Translations under genes and position numbers: made by a program
From: Gemmataceae bacterium
Lineage (GTDB): Bacteria; Planctomycetota; Planctomycetia; Gemmatales; Gemmataceae
Reading direction: 5' to 3'
Assembly (NCBI GenBank): GCA_009697105.1
Contig: SIAQ01000014.1
Location: 1-62,333 of the forward strand
DNA length: 62,333 nucleotides
The notes under the pieces: generated by a model
The model's database searches: none
What the model was told of the DNA's origin: nothing
What the model saw: only the letters and a program-made list of their open reading frames with translations
Part shown: positions 33,589 through 41,863 of the stretch, piece after piece
Numbering within the stretch: position 1 is the stretch's first letter
How the letters are laid out: the number at the start of each line of letters is the position of its first letter

Positions 33589-36500
33589 TTACTTGGCCTT
33601 AGGCGGCGTGGCGGCGGACCATAGCGTCGTACGGAAGCTCGTGGTGGTGGAGTAGGCGACGTAGTATTGCCCGTTGGTATTTAAGCCTACGATGTCCTGT
33701 TTACCGTCGCCATCAATGTCGGCGACGGTGAGGGACTTCCAGCTCGTGGCCTTGGACCATTGGGACCAGAGCGACGTGGTGAAGGTCGTGCTGTTGCTGA
33801 GACCGACCCAAATGCTGCCACCGGTTGCCATGCCGACGATGTCGGTTTTGCCGTCGCCATTGAAGTCGGCGAACTGGATCGACGCCCAGGAACAAGCCTG
33901 GGACCATTGGGCCCAAAGCTTTTGGGCGAAGGCGGAACCGGTGCTGCATCCCATATAAATGGCGCCGCTGGTGGCGAAGCCCATGATGTCGGATTTGCCG
34001 TCACCGTCGAAATCACCGACAGAAACAGATTTCCATGAGGCAGCGGGCGACCAGTTGGCCCAGAGCTTGTTGATGAACCCGCCGTTCGCCTGGGTCTGGT
34101 TGACCCACACCGAACCGTCTTGGTTGAAGAAAATCGTGTCCTTCAAGCCATCGCCATTGACATCGCCCTGCATTCGGCTGAAGACCGCCGACGCGGCGAC
34201 ATTAACGCGGAAGGTCATGGTGGACGACAGAAAACCATCGGAGCCGATCACCCGAATGTCGAACGCACCGACGAAATCGGGCGACGTGTTGATGGTGAGC
34301 TGATTGCCGACCAGTGACAGCGTCGCCGGCGCATTTGCGAACGTGCCGACGATCGCGGTCTGGAAGGAGACGACGGCGCCCTGGCCGTCGGTCGTGCTGA
34401 GCGTCAGGGTTTGGCTACGATTGGTCTGCATCGATTGCGTCGGAATCGTGGTGATAGCCGGGGCGGTATTGGTGCGAACGCTCAACGCGAAGGTCTGCTG
34501 GCTGGCGGCGTTGCCATCGCTGGCGGTGACTTCGATTTGGTAGATTTCGGACACGCCGGCAGGGGCAACGATCCGCAGTTGATTGCCAATTACCGTCATC
34601 GTCAGCGCCGTAGTGTTCGCAACTTTGGCGTTCCAGATCATGCTCGGGTCGTTGTAGTACCGGACGTCAAACGTCGCCACCAGGTTGACAGCCTTCATCG
34701 TGTCGGCCATCGAACCGTTCCAGCGACGCAACTCTCCATTGGGCAGCACGCAGAACCAATCACCGCTGCTGCCACGCATCCAACGCTCGGCATAACCGTT
34801 GACGCCCTGGTGATACGATCCGATGGAATACAGCCCATACTGCTGATCGACTTGAAAGGCGATCTGGGCGAAGGAACCAACGACGCGAGCCGAGTAGGTC
34901 AGCGTGCCGCCGTCGGCGTCGATCGCATTGAGGTTGATGATCGTCGTCGAGCCGGGGATGGCGGTTTTGTCGGCGATTGCCGAGAGAACGGGCGGCGTGT
35001 TCTGCGCGGTGACGGCGAACGACTGCTTGGTCGATGCCTTGCCGTCGGACGCGGTCACTTCAATGGTGAAACTATCGTTGACGCCGGCAGGAGCGGTGAT
35101 CGTGAGTTTGTTGCCGACGATGCTGAGCGTCGGCAGAGAATTGTAGACGGACTGGGCGTTCCAGAGTAGGCCGGGGCCGTTGAAATAGCGCACGTCAAAC
35201 TTCGCCAGCAGGTTGGCGGGTTGCAACGTGGCTGCCATAGAGCCGACCCAGACACGGAACTCGCCGTTGGGCAGAATGCAGTACCATTTGTTGCATGTAC
35301 CACTCAGCCACCGTTCGCCCTGACCGAAGGTGTTTTCGGAATAGTTGCCCGTGAACGTGAGTCCCAGCTGCCGATCGAGTTGATAGGCGGTTTGGGCCAT
35401 CGACCCGACGACGCACGCGGAAAACGTGATTACATCGCCATTGGCGTCGGTAGCATTGAGCGTGGTGACGACCGATTTTCCCGGCACGACATTCTGTGCG
35501 CTGATTGCTTGTAGCACCGGAGCGGAATTCGTCGGAGCTGGCGGCGGCGTTGTCGGGCCGAGGTCGGCCAGGGCGGCGCCCAGGTTAAGCCGTTTGAACG
35601 ACAGCCCGGTGTTGACGACATTGTCATTCTCGTCGTCGCCATCGGCAACGGTCGCGCCGGTCTTTTTCATCAGCGCGAGAATCGTGTCCTGATTCGCGGT
35701 CAAGTTCTTTGCGTCCATCGCCTGATGGATAATGGCGGCGGCGCCGGCGGCGACAGGCGAAGCCATCGACGTGCCGGCCATCGTCCTGTAGGTGTTGTTG
35801 AGGTAAGTGCTATTGATGATCGCGCCTGGGGCCATGAGGCTCAAGGCCGGCCCGCGTTGCGAAAAGCTGGCGATGCGGTCGGCAGCAGTAGTCTCGTCGC
35901 GCGCCCCGCTCGCCCATGCGATCGTGCCGAAGTTGCTTGCCCAAACCGCGCCGACGGAGACGACCTGCGAGCTGATCGCGGGATAATCGAGCCCAACCTG
36001 ACTGTTGTAGCTATAGAAGCCATTTCCTGCCGCCACCGCTGTGAAAACGCCTTGGCTTTTGAGCGACGCAAACTCGTCTTCGAGGAACGTGTACGGGTTC
36101 GTCGTGTAGTTGCCGGCGCCGAGCGACATGTTGATGGCGACAATATTGTAGCGCGATTGATTGGCGACGACCCATTTCAAGGCATCCTCCACCGCACCGA
36201 ATGAACCCGAACCGTCTGCGCCCAGCACCTTGAGAGCGATCAAATTGACTCCCGGCGCGACGCCCGAGTAGGTTGCGCTCGAGCTGCCGATGATACCCGC
36301 GACGTGCGTGCCATGGCCGTTGTCGTCCAGTGGGTCGGCATCGTTGTTGACGAAATCCCAGCCAGCGATGACACGGCGACCCGCGCCGAACCCGCCACCG
36401 AGATCGGCATGGCGATAGTCGATGCCCGTGTCGATAACGACGACGCTGTAGCCCGTGCCGCGATAGGTGGTAGTTCCAAACGCACTCGGCAATCCGATGA

Positions 36501-36750
36501 GGTTGCCGAAACTTGAATTCATCGGCGTCGCTTGTGTCGTAACGTTCGTCGGCGCAATGTTGGCAACAGCCACGTCGTCAACACGGTAGGTTTGCGTTCG
36601 CCAAAGATCGTACGGGGTATTCGTGGTCGCGGACGGGACCAGACGGCTTTCCAGTACCTCAACATTGAGGTGAACACGACCCGGCACGCGAAGCACCGGA
36701 GCCTGTTTGCCACGGGACCGTGCCCATGGCCAAATGCGGGACCAAATCAT
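33589..36750 (-). CDS. Exported subtilisin-like serine protease with Ig/cadherin-like and FG-GAP/VCBS repeats
   Basis: A 1053-residue surface or secreted protease. The N-terminus has a basic segment and the LESRLVPS signature (residues 33-40), the planctomycete LEPR/LESR-type start, rather than a classic signal peptide. The S8 catalytic domain spans about 95-400: Asp107 (VVVIDTGID), His146 (NGHGTHVAG), oxyanion Asn243 (AVAAGNG) and Ser328 (GTSMASPVAAG), so it should be active. Two paired modules of about 200 residues follow (KSVVTTLNATDANGD; STTIINLNAIDADGG), then four FG-GAP-like Asp-rich repeats (GDVNGDGLKD, GDFDGDGKSD, ADFNGDGKTD, ADIDGDGKQD) that bind Ca2+. The ATG at 36750 follows AAGGA. 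A c-di-GMP-I riboswitch lies directly upstream. Confidence 0.92.
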   Translation of the reverse strand: MIWSRIWPWARSRGKQAPVLRVPGRVHLNVEVLESRLVPSATTNTPYDLWRTQTYRVDDVAVANIAPTNVTTQATPMNSSFGNLIGLPSAFGTTTYRGTGYSVVVIDTGIDYRHADLGGGFGAGRRVIAGWDFVNNDADPLDDNGHGTHVAGIIGSSSATYSGVAPGVNLIALKVLGADGSGSFGAVEDALKWVVANQSRYNIVAINMSLGAGNYTTNPYTFLEDEFASLKSQGVFTAVAAGNGFYSYNSQVGLDYPAISSQVVSVGAVWASNFGTIAWASGARDETTAADRIASFSQRGPALSLMAPGAIINSTYLNNTYRTMAGTSMASPVAAGAAAIIHQAMDAKNLTANQDTILALMKKTGATVADGDDENDNVVNTGLSFKRLNLGAALADLGPTTPPPAPTNSAPVLQAISAQNVVPGKSVVTTLNATDANGDVITFSACVVGSMAQTAYQLDRQLGLTFTGNYSENTFGQGERWLSGTCNKWYCILPNGEFRVWVGSMAATLQPANLLAKFDVRYFNGPGLLWNAQSVYNSLPTLSIVGNKLTITAPAGVNDSFTIEVTASDGKASTKQSFAVTAQNTPPVLSAIADKTAIPGSTTIINLNAIDADGGTLTYSARVVGSFAQIAFQVDQQYGLYSIGSYHQGVNGYAERWMRGSSGDWFCVLPNGELRRWNGSMADTMKAVNLVATFDVRYYNDPSMIWNAKVANTTALTMTVIGNQLRIVAPAGVSEIYQIEVTASDGNAASQQTFALSVRTNTAPAITTIPTQSMQTNRSQTLTLSTTDGQGAVVSFQTAIVGTFANAPATLSLVGNQLTINTSPDFVGAFDIRVIGSDGFLSSTMTFRVNVAASAVFSRMQGDVNGDGLKDTIFFNQDGSVWVNQTQANGGFINKLWANWSPAASWKSVSVGDFDGDGKSDIMGFATSGAIYMGCSTGSAFAQKLWAQWSQACSWASIQFADFNGDGKTDIVGMATGGSIWVGLSNSTTFTTSLWSQWSKATSWKSLTVADIDGDGKQDIVGLNTNGQYYVAYSTTTSFRTTLWSAATPPKAK

Positions 36751-36761
36751 TTCAAGATTCC

Positions 36762-36862
36762 TTCGGCAACCTGGCAACCACCACCACCGAGGCTAGGGGT
36801 TCGGTGATGGTGGTCCATGGCTTTGCGTCCCCACGTCGCCGTGGGTTTGCTAATATCGGGAA
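36762..36862 (-). promoter_or_regulatory. Cyclic-di-GMP-I (GEMM) riboswitch upstream of the subtilase
   Basis: Reading the minus strand, the segment shows the conserved GEMM-I core in order: GCAAACC, a hairpin closed by cccacg/cgtggg with a GCGA tetraloop (GNRA type), GGGACGCAAAGCC, a 13-bp stem (accaccatcaccg with cggtggtggtggt, positions 36814-36802 and 36790-36778), then the receptor-like GCCAGGTTGCCG. These match the known class I c-di-GMP aptamer in sequence and spacing. The 3' end runs into the ribosome binding site (TTGCCGAAGGA), 12 bases before the ATG, so ligand binding probably controls translation. I cannot tell an ON from an OFF switch by eye. Confidence 0.88.
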
Positions 36863-37561
36863 TCAGCGTTGTACCGATTCTTCAGCAACCATAGCTCATG
36901 CCTGTTGTGCAAGCAAGTCCGGGGGCGCCGATTTGATCGATCAGTCAAGATTTGCCAAGTGCAGAGTCTGTGACAAGAACATACACGTCATACCGTGACG
37001 ATTATTCCAACGATGATACCCGATGGTTCGTAGAGTTATGCAATCCGTTACGGAAACGCGTGACATGCATGTCACACATATTGTACAGATGAACCCTGGT
37101 GCGGATACTTTCGATTTGTCAATTTTTCCTAGAACACAACTACCTGAACTGTTGATTAATTCCCAATGCGTTGCGTGCGATGACTGCGGAGGATGTGCGG
37201 CTATTGCAAAAAAAGCGATTAAACACTGGCATTTGCCGAGGTGGTCGGTTATCCTGAGGAAGGTAGGTTCAACACCAATGTTGTGGAAATTGAAATGCAA
37301 GCCCAAGGGTGAGGTACTCCGAACCCCATTGGCACCAACATAAGGAGATAGCACCTGACAAACACGATTGAACCACAGAGGCGCAGAGGCACAGAGGAAA
37401 TACCAGGAATGGGAAACAAGGAAGACATTCCGATTCGTGAAACTTTCCGTTTAATATTCCTCGCATTTTCTCTGTGCCTCTGCGCCTCTGTGGTTAAACT
37501 GCATTTGCCTGACGCCGCTAAATCCAATTCGTTCACGTACCAAATCGAGACCTGACGCAAA
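36863..37561. other. Long intergenic region with a riboswitch leader, a half repeat and a long-loop palindrome
   Basis: 36863-37050 should hold the promoter and leader of the subtilase. A family G half-arm (gcaagcccaagggtgaggta then ctccgaacccc) lies at 37299-37330. The palindrome at 37371-37495 is listed separately. Short open frames here have no convincing composition. Confidence 0.5.
37371..37495. repeat. Long-loop inverted repeat, family C (AACCACAGAGGCGCAGAGG)
   Basis: aaccacagaggcgcagaggc plus acagaggaaa pairs with tttctctgt plus gcctctgcgcctctgtggtt. The loop of about 65 bases is unique. Relatives with other loops lie at 43656, 55012 and 55989. Confidence 0.85.
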
Positions 37562-38566
37562 ATGCAACCAAGAGCCGAGGATTGGCCGTTCGGGCAATTG
37601 CAGGACGAGGCTGAGTCGCTGCGCAAGAAGTTCGCGAACTTCCGCACGTCGCTGAGCCGATTCTTTGTCGCCAAGCAAGACCTCATCGACTTGATGCTCG
37701 TGGCCGCCGTCGCGCAGGAACCGCTGCTGCTGGTCGGGCCGCCCGGCACGGCGAAGTCGGACCTCGTGCTAAAGTTCAAGGACGCGCTCGGCCTGGCGGA
37801 CGACGACTACTTCGAGTACATGCTGACTCGCTTCACCGAGCCCTCGGAAATAATTGGTCCGATCGACATCAATCAACTGCGTGAAGGTCGCTACATCCGC
37901 CGCGAGCAAGGCAAGCTGCCGACGGCGCGATTGGCGTTTCTGGATGAGATATTCAAATCGAACTCAGCGATTCTGAACATCCTGCTGACGATCATCAACG
38001 AGAAGAAGTTCTACCAGGACGGCATGCCGACGCCGGTGCGATTGCGCGTGCTCTTCGCCGCCGCCAATGAAGTGCCCGAGCAGGGCGAGTTGGCGGCGCT
38101 GAAGGATCGCTTCGTACTCAAAGCGGAAAGCCTGAGTGTGCAGGACGCGCACTTTGAGGCGCTGATCGACACAGGCCTGCAAGCCGAGGTCTATCGCGGC
38201 CTCAACCAAAAACCCTGGCAGGAAGGCCACGCCACGCTTGAGGACGTGCTGAAGGCGAATCGCTACTTGACGCATCTCTTCGGCCAGCGCGCCAAGGGCG
38301 AGGCGACCGACCGCGCGCGATTTTTTCCGCCGGACGTGTTTCGCGAATTTCAACGACTCGTCAAGACACTCGTGCGTGAGGACCGCATTTTTATTAGTGA
38401 CCGCAAGCTCGTGAAGCTCTACAAGCTCTTCCGCGTGCGTTCCTGGCTATTCACCGGCGGTGCCGTCACCCGCGACGACCTCCGCCTTCTCGCCTACCTT
38501 GGCGAAACGCACCAGGAAATGACACTCTTGCGCGACAAGGTGCCGAAACTGCTCGGCATCGGATAG
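37562..38566 (+). CDS. MoxR-family AAA+ ATPase (RavA-like)
   Basis: A 334-residue AAA+ ATPase. Walker A is LLLVGPPGTAKSDLV (near residue 60), a MoxR insert FTEPSEIIGPIDINQL follows, Walker B is ARLAFLDEIFKSNSAILN, sensor 1 is VLFAAANEVPEQGE, and the lid contains RFFPPDVFREF. MoxR ATPases act as chaperones that insert cofactors or remodel partner proteins, usually with a von Willebrand factor A protein encoded next to them. The next gene (38666-40102) fills that position. No strong ribosome binding site is visible before the ATG. Confidence 0.92.
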   Translation: MQPRAEDWPFGQLQDEAESLRKKFANFRTSLSRFFVAKQDLIDLMLVAAVAQEPLLLVGPPGTAKSDLVLKFKDALGLADDDYFEYMLTRFTEPSEIIGPIDINQLREGRYIRREQGKLPTARLAFLDEIFKSNSAILNILLTIINEKKFYQDGMPTPVRLRVLFAAANEVPEQGELAALKDRFVLKAESLSVQDAHFEALIDTGLQAEVYRGLNQKPWQEGHATLEDVLKANRYLTHLFGQRAKGEATDRARFFPPDVFREFQRLVKTLVREDRIFISDRKLVKLYKLFRVRSWLFTGGAVTRDDLRLLAYLGETHQEMTLLRDKVPKLLGIG

Positions 38567-38580
38567 CAATACGAACCACT

Positions 38581-38647
38581 TGCTTGTTAGCCGGACGCGC
38601 AAGCGACGGGGTGCTTCACCGTCGCTTGCGCGTCCGGCTAACAAGCA
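38581..38647. repeat. Inverted repeat, family E-like (TGCTTGTTAGCCGGACGCGC)
   Basis: tgcttgttagccggacgcgc plus aagcgacgg pairs with ccgtcgctt plus gcgcgtccggctaacaagca, around a loop of about 9 bases. It lies between the MoxR gene and its partner. Confidence 0.88.
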
Positions 38648-38665
38648 CCAAGTGTGGAGTACAGC

Positions 38666-40102
38666 ATGTCCCCAGTGATTGAGATTCGCGATCCCGCCGA
38701 CCTACGGCAATATTTGTTGCAGGGGTTCTGCTTGCAACGGATCGTGTTGCCGCGCGCGGATCGAGTCGCTGCGGTTTGCGATTGGGCGTTGGCGCTCGCC
38801 GCCGAGGGCGAACCGGTCCCGCCTCTCGGCTTCGTGGCGGATATCGGGCATGCCGTCTTCCGAGCGGCCACGTCGCTTCATGCCGAAACGCTGGAGATCG
38901 CGGGTTGGCCGGCGACCCTGACACGAGCCTACGCCGACACCGTATTAGGCAGGTTGCTTGCCGACTCAATGTTTGAACGCGCTGGCGACGCCCTGCGGAC
39001 CTATACTTCGGCGGATCGCGCTCGTGGCCTGGCGTTTCTTATCGCGCAACTTCGGAATCGCGTCGGCATCCCTGGCGGGCAGTGTAGCCCTAGCCTGCTG
39101 AAAACACTGCGCGATGCTGACGGCGACGAACTGTTGGCCGAGGCAATCGAGTCGTTTCATCGAGTCGGGCCGATGCCGATGCTGCTCGACTTTCAGCAAC
39201 AGATCGTGCAGGCGATGCGCCAGGCCGTCGATCTGCTTGGCGCCGAGGATGTCTTTGAACTGGAACGCCGCACAGCAGTGGCTGCGTTCGGACAGCGCGT
39301 CGCGCTGAGGCAAACATTGCAGGCCGCCGCTGTTCTTGACGCGACGCTGCCTCGACAGAAGCCGCGCACCGTCGGCCGACGGCATGAGGTCGCGACCAAC
39401 ATCCGCGAGGACGATCTCTATCCCGTCGGCGGCTATTCGTCACTCAGCACCCGGGGCAGCATCGAGAGCTTGCTTCATTCACAACTCGTGTTCATGGAAA
39501 AGGACGATCGCCCGGACCTCTTCGACGTCAAGTTCCTGCGCGACGAGTTGCTGTATTATGCGCGCGATGAAAACACGTTTCTACGCCGACGACGGACGTT
39601 TCTTATCGCCCTTTGGCCTGACCTGACGGTCAGCCGGCGCAAGGACGTCGAACTGCCCTGGCAACGCATCATCCTGCTACTCGCGTTTCTGGACGTCGCG
39701 CTGCATCGCAGCATCGATTGGCTACGGGCCGATTCGTTGACATACGAAATATTGCTTATCTCGACAGATGGCCAATATGTCCTTGACACGGAGCAGGAAT
39801 TGCTTGAGATGTTGTTTCGCGACCAGATCGACAACGGAACCGTGACGATTCAGCCGATGCCCGCGGCCAAGCTGCCGACGCATGCCGCACTGCGTTCACG
39901 CCGCAGCCTCTGCCACCTTCTGCTTGCGAGTGCATCGCCGCGTGAGATGCACATCGATGGCGTCGATGTCGCGCGGTTGACGCTCGATGCCCCCGCCCCG
40001 TCGTTGGAAATCGCCGCCGCCGGGCCGCCATACGCCGCCGAGGACACGCCGCTCGCCTGTTGGACGACGACGCTCGAACGATTGCTAACGCATTGGATTT
40101 GA
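38666..40102 (+). CDS. MoxR-associated protein of unknown function, possible degenerate vWA
   Basis: A 478-residue soluble protein encoded 100 bases after a MoxR ATPase on the same strand. The N-terminal half is mostly helical (DPADLRQYLLQGFCLQRIVL; YADTVLGRLLADSMFERAGD). The C-terminal half contains RRTFLIALWPDLTV, then a long helix WQRIILLLAFLDVALHRSI, then TYEILLIS, a strand-helix-strand order like the start of a von Willebrand A domain. The metal-site DxSxS motif is absent (WPDLTVS in its place). I recognise no catalytic motif. From context it is likely the substrate or adaptor of the MoxR chaperone. GGAG lies 6 bases before the ATG at 38666. Confidence 0.7.
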   Translation: MSPVIEIRDPADLRQYLLQGFCLQRIVLPRADRVAAVCDWALALAAEGEPVPPLGFVADIGHAVFRAATSLHAETLEIAGWPATLTRAYADTVLGRLLADSMFERAGDALRTYTSADRARGLAFLIAQLRNRVGIPGGQCSPSLLKTLRDADGDELLAEAIESFHRVGPMPMLLDFQQQIVQAMRQAVDLLGAEDVFELERRTAVAAFGQRVALRQTLQAAAVLDATLPRQKPRTVGRRHEVATNIREDDLYPVGGYSSLSTRGSIESLLHSQLVFMEKDDRPDLFDVKFLRDELLYYARDENTFLRRRRTFLIALWPDLTVSRRKDVELPWQRIILLLAFLDVALHRSIDWLRADSLTYEILLISTDGQYVLDTEQELLEMLFRDQIDNGTVTIQPMPAAKLPTHAALRSRRSLCHLLLASASPREMHIDGVDVARLTLDAPAPSLEIAAAGPPYAAEDTPLACWTTTLERLLTHWI

Positions 40103-40150
40103 CTATACTTCGCACGGATGGAAATGTCGCATTTTCGGACGAATCGAACC

Positions 40151-40237
40151 TTTTCCGAGCCGCGACCGTCAGGGAGCGGCCGACAATGTGCGCACGACAC
40201 CCAGTCGGCCGCTCCCTGACGGTCGCGGCTCGGAAAA
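40151..40237. repeat. Inverted repeat, family D, copy 2
   Basis: ttttccgagccgcgaccgtc then agggagcggccgac pairs with gtcggccgctccct then gacggtcgcggctcggaaaa around a loop of about 19 bases. Compared with 27548-27633, both arms differ at the same site (taa/tta versus tca/tga), so the pairing is kept. Confidence 0.9.
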
Positions 40238-40271
40238 GCGTGCAACTCACCCATTGAAGGTATAGCGGAAA

Positions 40272-40337
40272 ACTTCAGAGCCGGAAGTGTAAGCGACGGT
40301 TCAAATACACCGTCGCTCACGCTTCCGGCTCTGAAGT
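40272..40337. repeat. Inverted repeat, family E (ACTTCAGAGCCGGAAG)
   Basis: acttcagagccggaagtgta then agcgacggt pairs with accgtcgct then cacgcttccggctctgaagt. It lies directly after the family D repeat, so two different families are stacked before the SDR gene. A degenerate relative occurs near 19508-19557. Confidence 0.85.
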
Positions 40338-40408
40338 TTAGCGCATTGCGCCTGGTTTCGCTACATTTCCTGAGTGCGACGCAGGCGCGTGGAAACGAGA
40401 AGGATACC

Positions 40409-41176
40409 ATGAATATTTCCGGTAACACCTTTCTGATAAGCGGCGGCGGGTCCGGACTTGGAGCGGCGTGCGTGCGCCGACTGGTGGCGAATGGCGCGAA
40501 CGCCGTCATCGCTGACGTCAATCGCACGGCCGGCGAATCGCTCGCAGCCGAACTCGGCGCTCCGGCTCGTTTCGCACTTACCGACGTTACCGACGAAATC
40601 AGCGTGCGCGACGCCGTCACACTTGCCGAGCGAACCTTCGGCGGGTTGCATGGGTCTATCCAGTGTGCCGGTATCGCGGTGGCGGAGAAGGTGCATGGCA
40701 AAGAAGGCCCGAACGCGCTGACGACGTTTGCCAAGACAATTCAGATCAATCTCGTCGGCACGTACAACGTCATTCGATACGCCAGCGCTGCGATGATGCG
40801 TGGCGTGCCGACGAACTCGGGTGAACGCGGCGTGATCGTCAGTACGGCATCGGTGGCGGCGTTCGACGGGCAGATCGGCCAAGCTGCGTATGCCGCGTCC
40901 AAGGGGGCCATCGTCAGCATGACCTTGCCCTTGGCACGCGAGTTCGCCCGACATGGCATCCGCGTGTTGGCCGTCGCGCCGGGCCTTTTCGATACGCCGC
41001 TGCTCGCCGCCCTGCCCGAGCCGGCCAGGCAGTCTCTCGCGCAGCAGGTGCCGTTTCCGCCTCGCTTGGGTCGGCCCGATGAATTCGCAGCTCTCGTCTG
41101 CCATTGCATCGAAAACGAAATGCTCAACGGCGAAGTCATCCGCCTCGACGGCGCCCTACGCATGGCGGCGAAATGA
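40409..41176 (+). CDS. Short-chain dehydrogenase/reductase (3-hydroxyacyl-CoA dehydrogenase type 2-like)
   Basis: A 255-residue NAD(P)-dependent oxidoreductase. It has the glycine-rich [15 protein letters not shown], Asp in VIADVNR (preference for NAD+), the NAG-like segment SIQCAGIAV, catalytic Ser in [13 protein letters not shown], and YAASKGAI (Tyr-xxx-Lys). The layout matches the HSD17B10/type 2 3-hydroxyacyl-CoA dehydrogenase group ([23 protein letters not shown]), which oxidises short-chain acyl-CoAs and steroids. The substrate here is inferred. AAGGA precedes the ATG at 40409. Confidence 0.9.
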   Translation: MNISGNTFLISGGGSGLGAACVRRLVANGANAVIADVNRTAGESLAAELGAPARFALTDVTDEISVRDAVTLAERTFGGLHGSIQCAGIAVAEKVHGKEGPNALTTFAKTIQINLVGTYNVIRYASAAMMRGVPTNSGERGVIVSTASVAAFDGQIGQAAYAASKGAIVSMTLPLAREFARHGIRVLAVAPGLFDTPLLAALPEPARQSLAQQVPFPPRLGRPDEFAALVCHCIENEMLNGEVIRLDGALRMAAK

Positions 41177-41195
41177 GCGAGTTGTATTCCGCGTG

Positions 41196-41226
41196 CGGCT
41201 TAGCGCTTGCAATATCCCCGCGAACC
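41196..41226. repeat. Half-palindrome of family A
   Basis: ggcttagcgcttgcaatatccccgcg matches the half-arm at 9584-9613, including the trailing aatatccc. No partner arm is present. Confidence 0.45.
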
Positions 41227-41271
41227 TAAAGTGAAACACGACAGCGCGTTGACGGAGTTGAATATCAAATC

Positions 41272-41685
41272 ATGCACGAACATTTCGAGCACACCGCTGA
41301 TCTGGGCCTGCGCGTTCGCGTCGCCGATCTCGACACGCTCTTCCGTGAAGCCGGCGAGTGCCTATTCAGCGCGATCGTCGAGAATGCAGCGTTGACCGTG
41401 CAGCCCGCACAGCGCGTCGATTTCCAAATTGCGGGCGACGATCGCGAATTCCTGTTCTTCGATTGGCTACGTCAGCTTCTCTTTCATCTCGATGCCGATC
41501 ATCTACTCTTCTGCAAGTTCGAGGTTCGCGTCACGCCCGCTGGTCTGACCGCCAGCGCCTGGGGCGAACCGATCGATCGCAGCCGCCATGTGCTCGAACA
41601 CGAAGTCAAAGCGATCACCTATCACGGCCTGCGCGTCGAGAAGATCGGCGACGAATGGGAAGCGGAAGTAATCGTGGATATTTGA
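41272..41685 (+). CDS. Archease
   Basis: A 137-residue protein. The N-terminal HFEHTADLGLRVRVADLDTL, the central FLFFDWLRQLLFHLD, the segment VKAITYHGLRVEK and the acidic end AEVIVDI are diagnostic of archease. Archease activates the RtcB RNA ligase, which repairs or splices tRNA with 2',3'-cyclic phosphate ends. No rtcB gene is in this window, so the partner must be elsewhere. Calcium or magnesium binding by the acidic residues is family knowledge. Confidence 0.93.
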   Translation: MHEHFEHTADLGLRVRVADLDTLFREAGECLFSAIVENAALTVQPAQRVDFQIAGDDREFLFFDWLRQLLFHLDADHLLFCKFEVRVTPAGLTASAWGEPIDRSRHVLEHEVKAITYHGLRVEKIGDEWEAEVIVDI

Positions 41686-41789
41686 TCGGCACCGTAACCA
41701 TCATGCTCTGCGCGATGGAATTTCTGAGCAACGAAGGTGCTAATTACGATACCTAGCGGTGCGATAAGGCAGAGTTGATAGGTTCGTGA

Positions 41790-41838
41790 GGCCAGGCGTT
41801 TTAGCCTGGCCAGGCTGGAAAGCCTGGCCCCACGGACC
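41790..41838. repeat. GCCAGGC-type inverted repeat
   Basis: gaggccaggcgttttagcctggcc and aggctggaaagcctggccc form two overlapping hairpins (gccaggc/gcctggc; ccaggct/agcctgg). It lies between convergent genes. Confidence 0.7.
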
Positions 41839-41863
41839 TGGCAAATCAAGCTGATCGGATCCG

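Noticed and set aside
37023..37343. 106-codon open frame in the gap upstream of the MoxR gene
   Set aside because: Composition is not protein-like, there is no ribosome binding site, and it runs across the half-repeat at 37299-37330.
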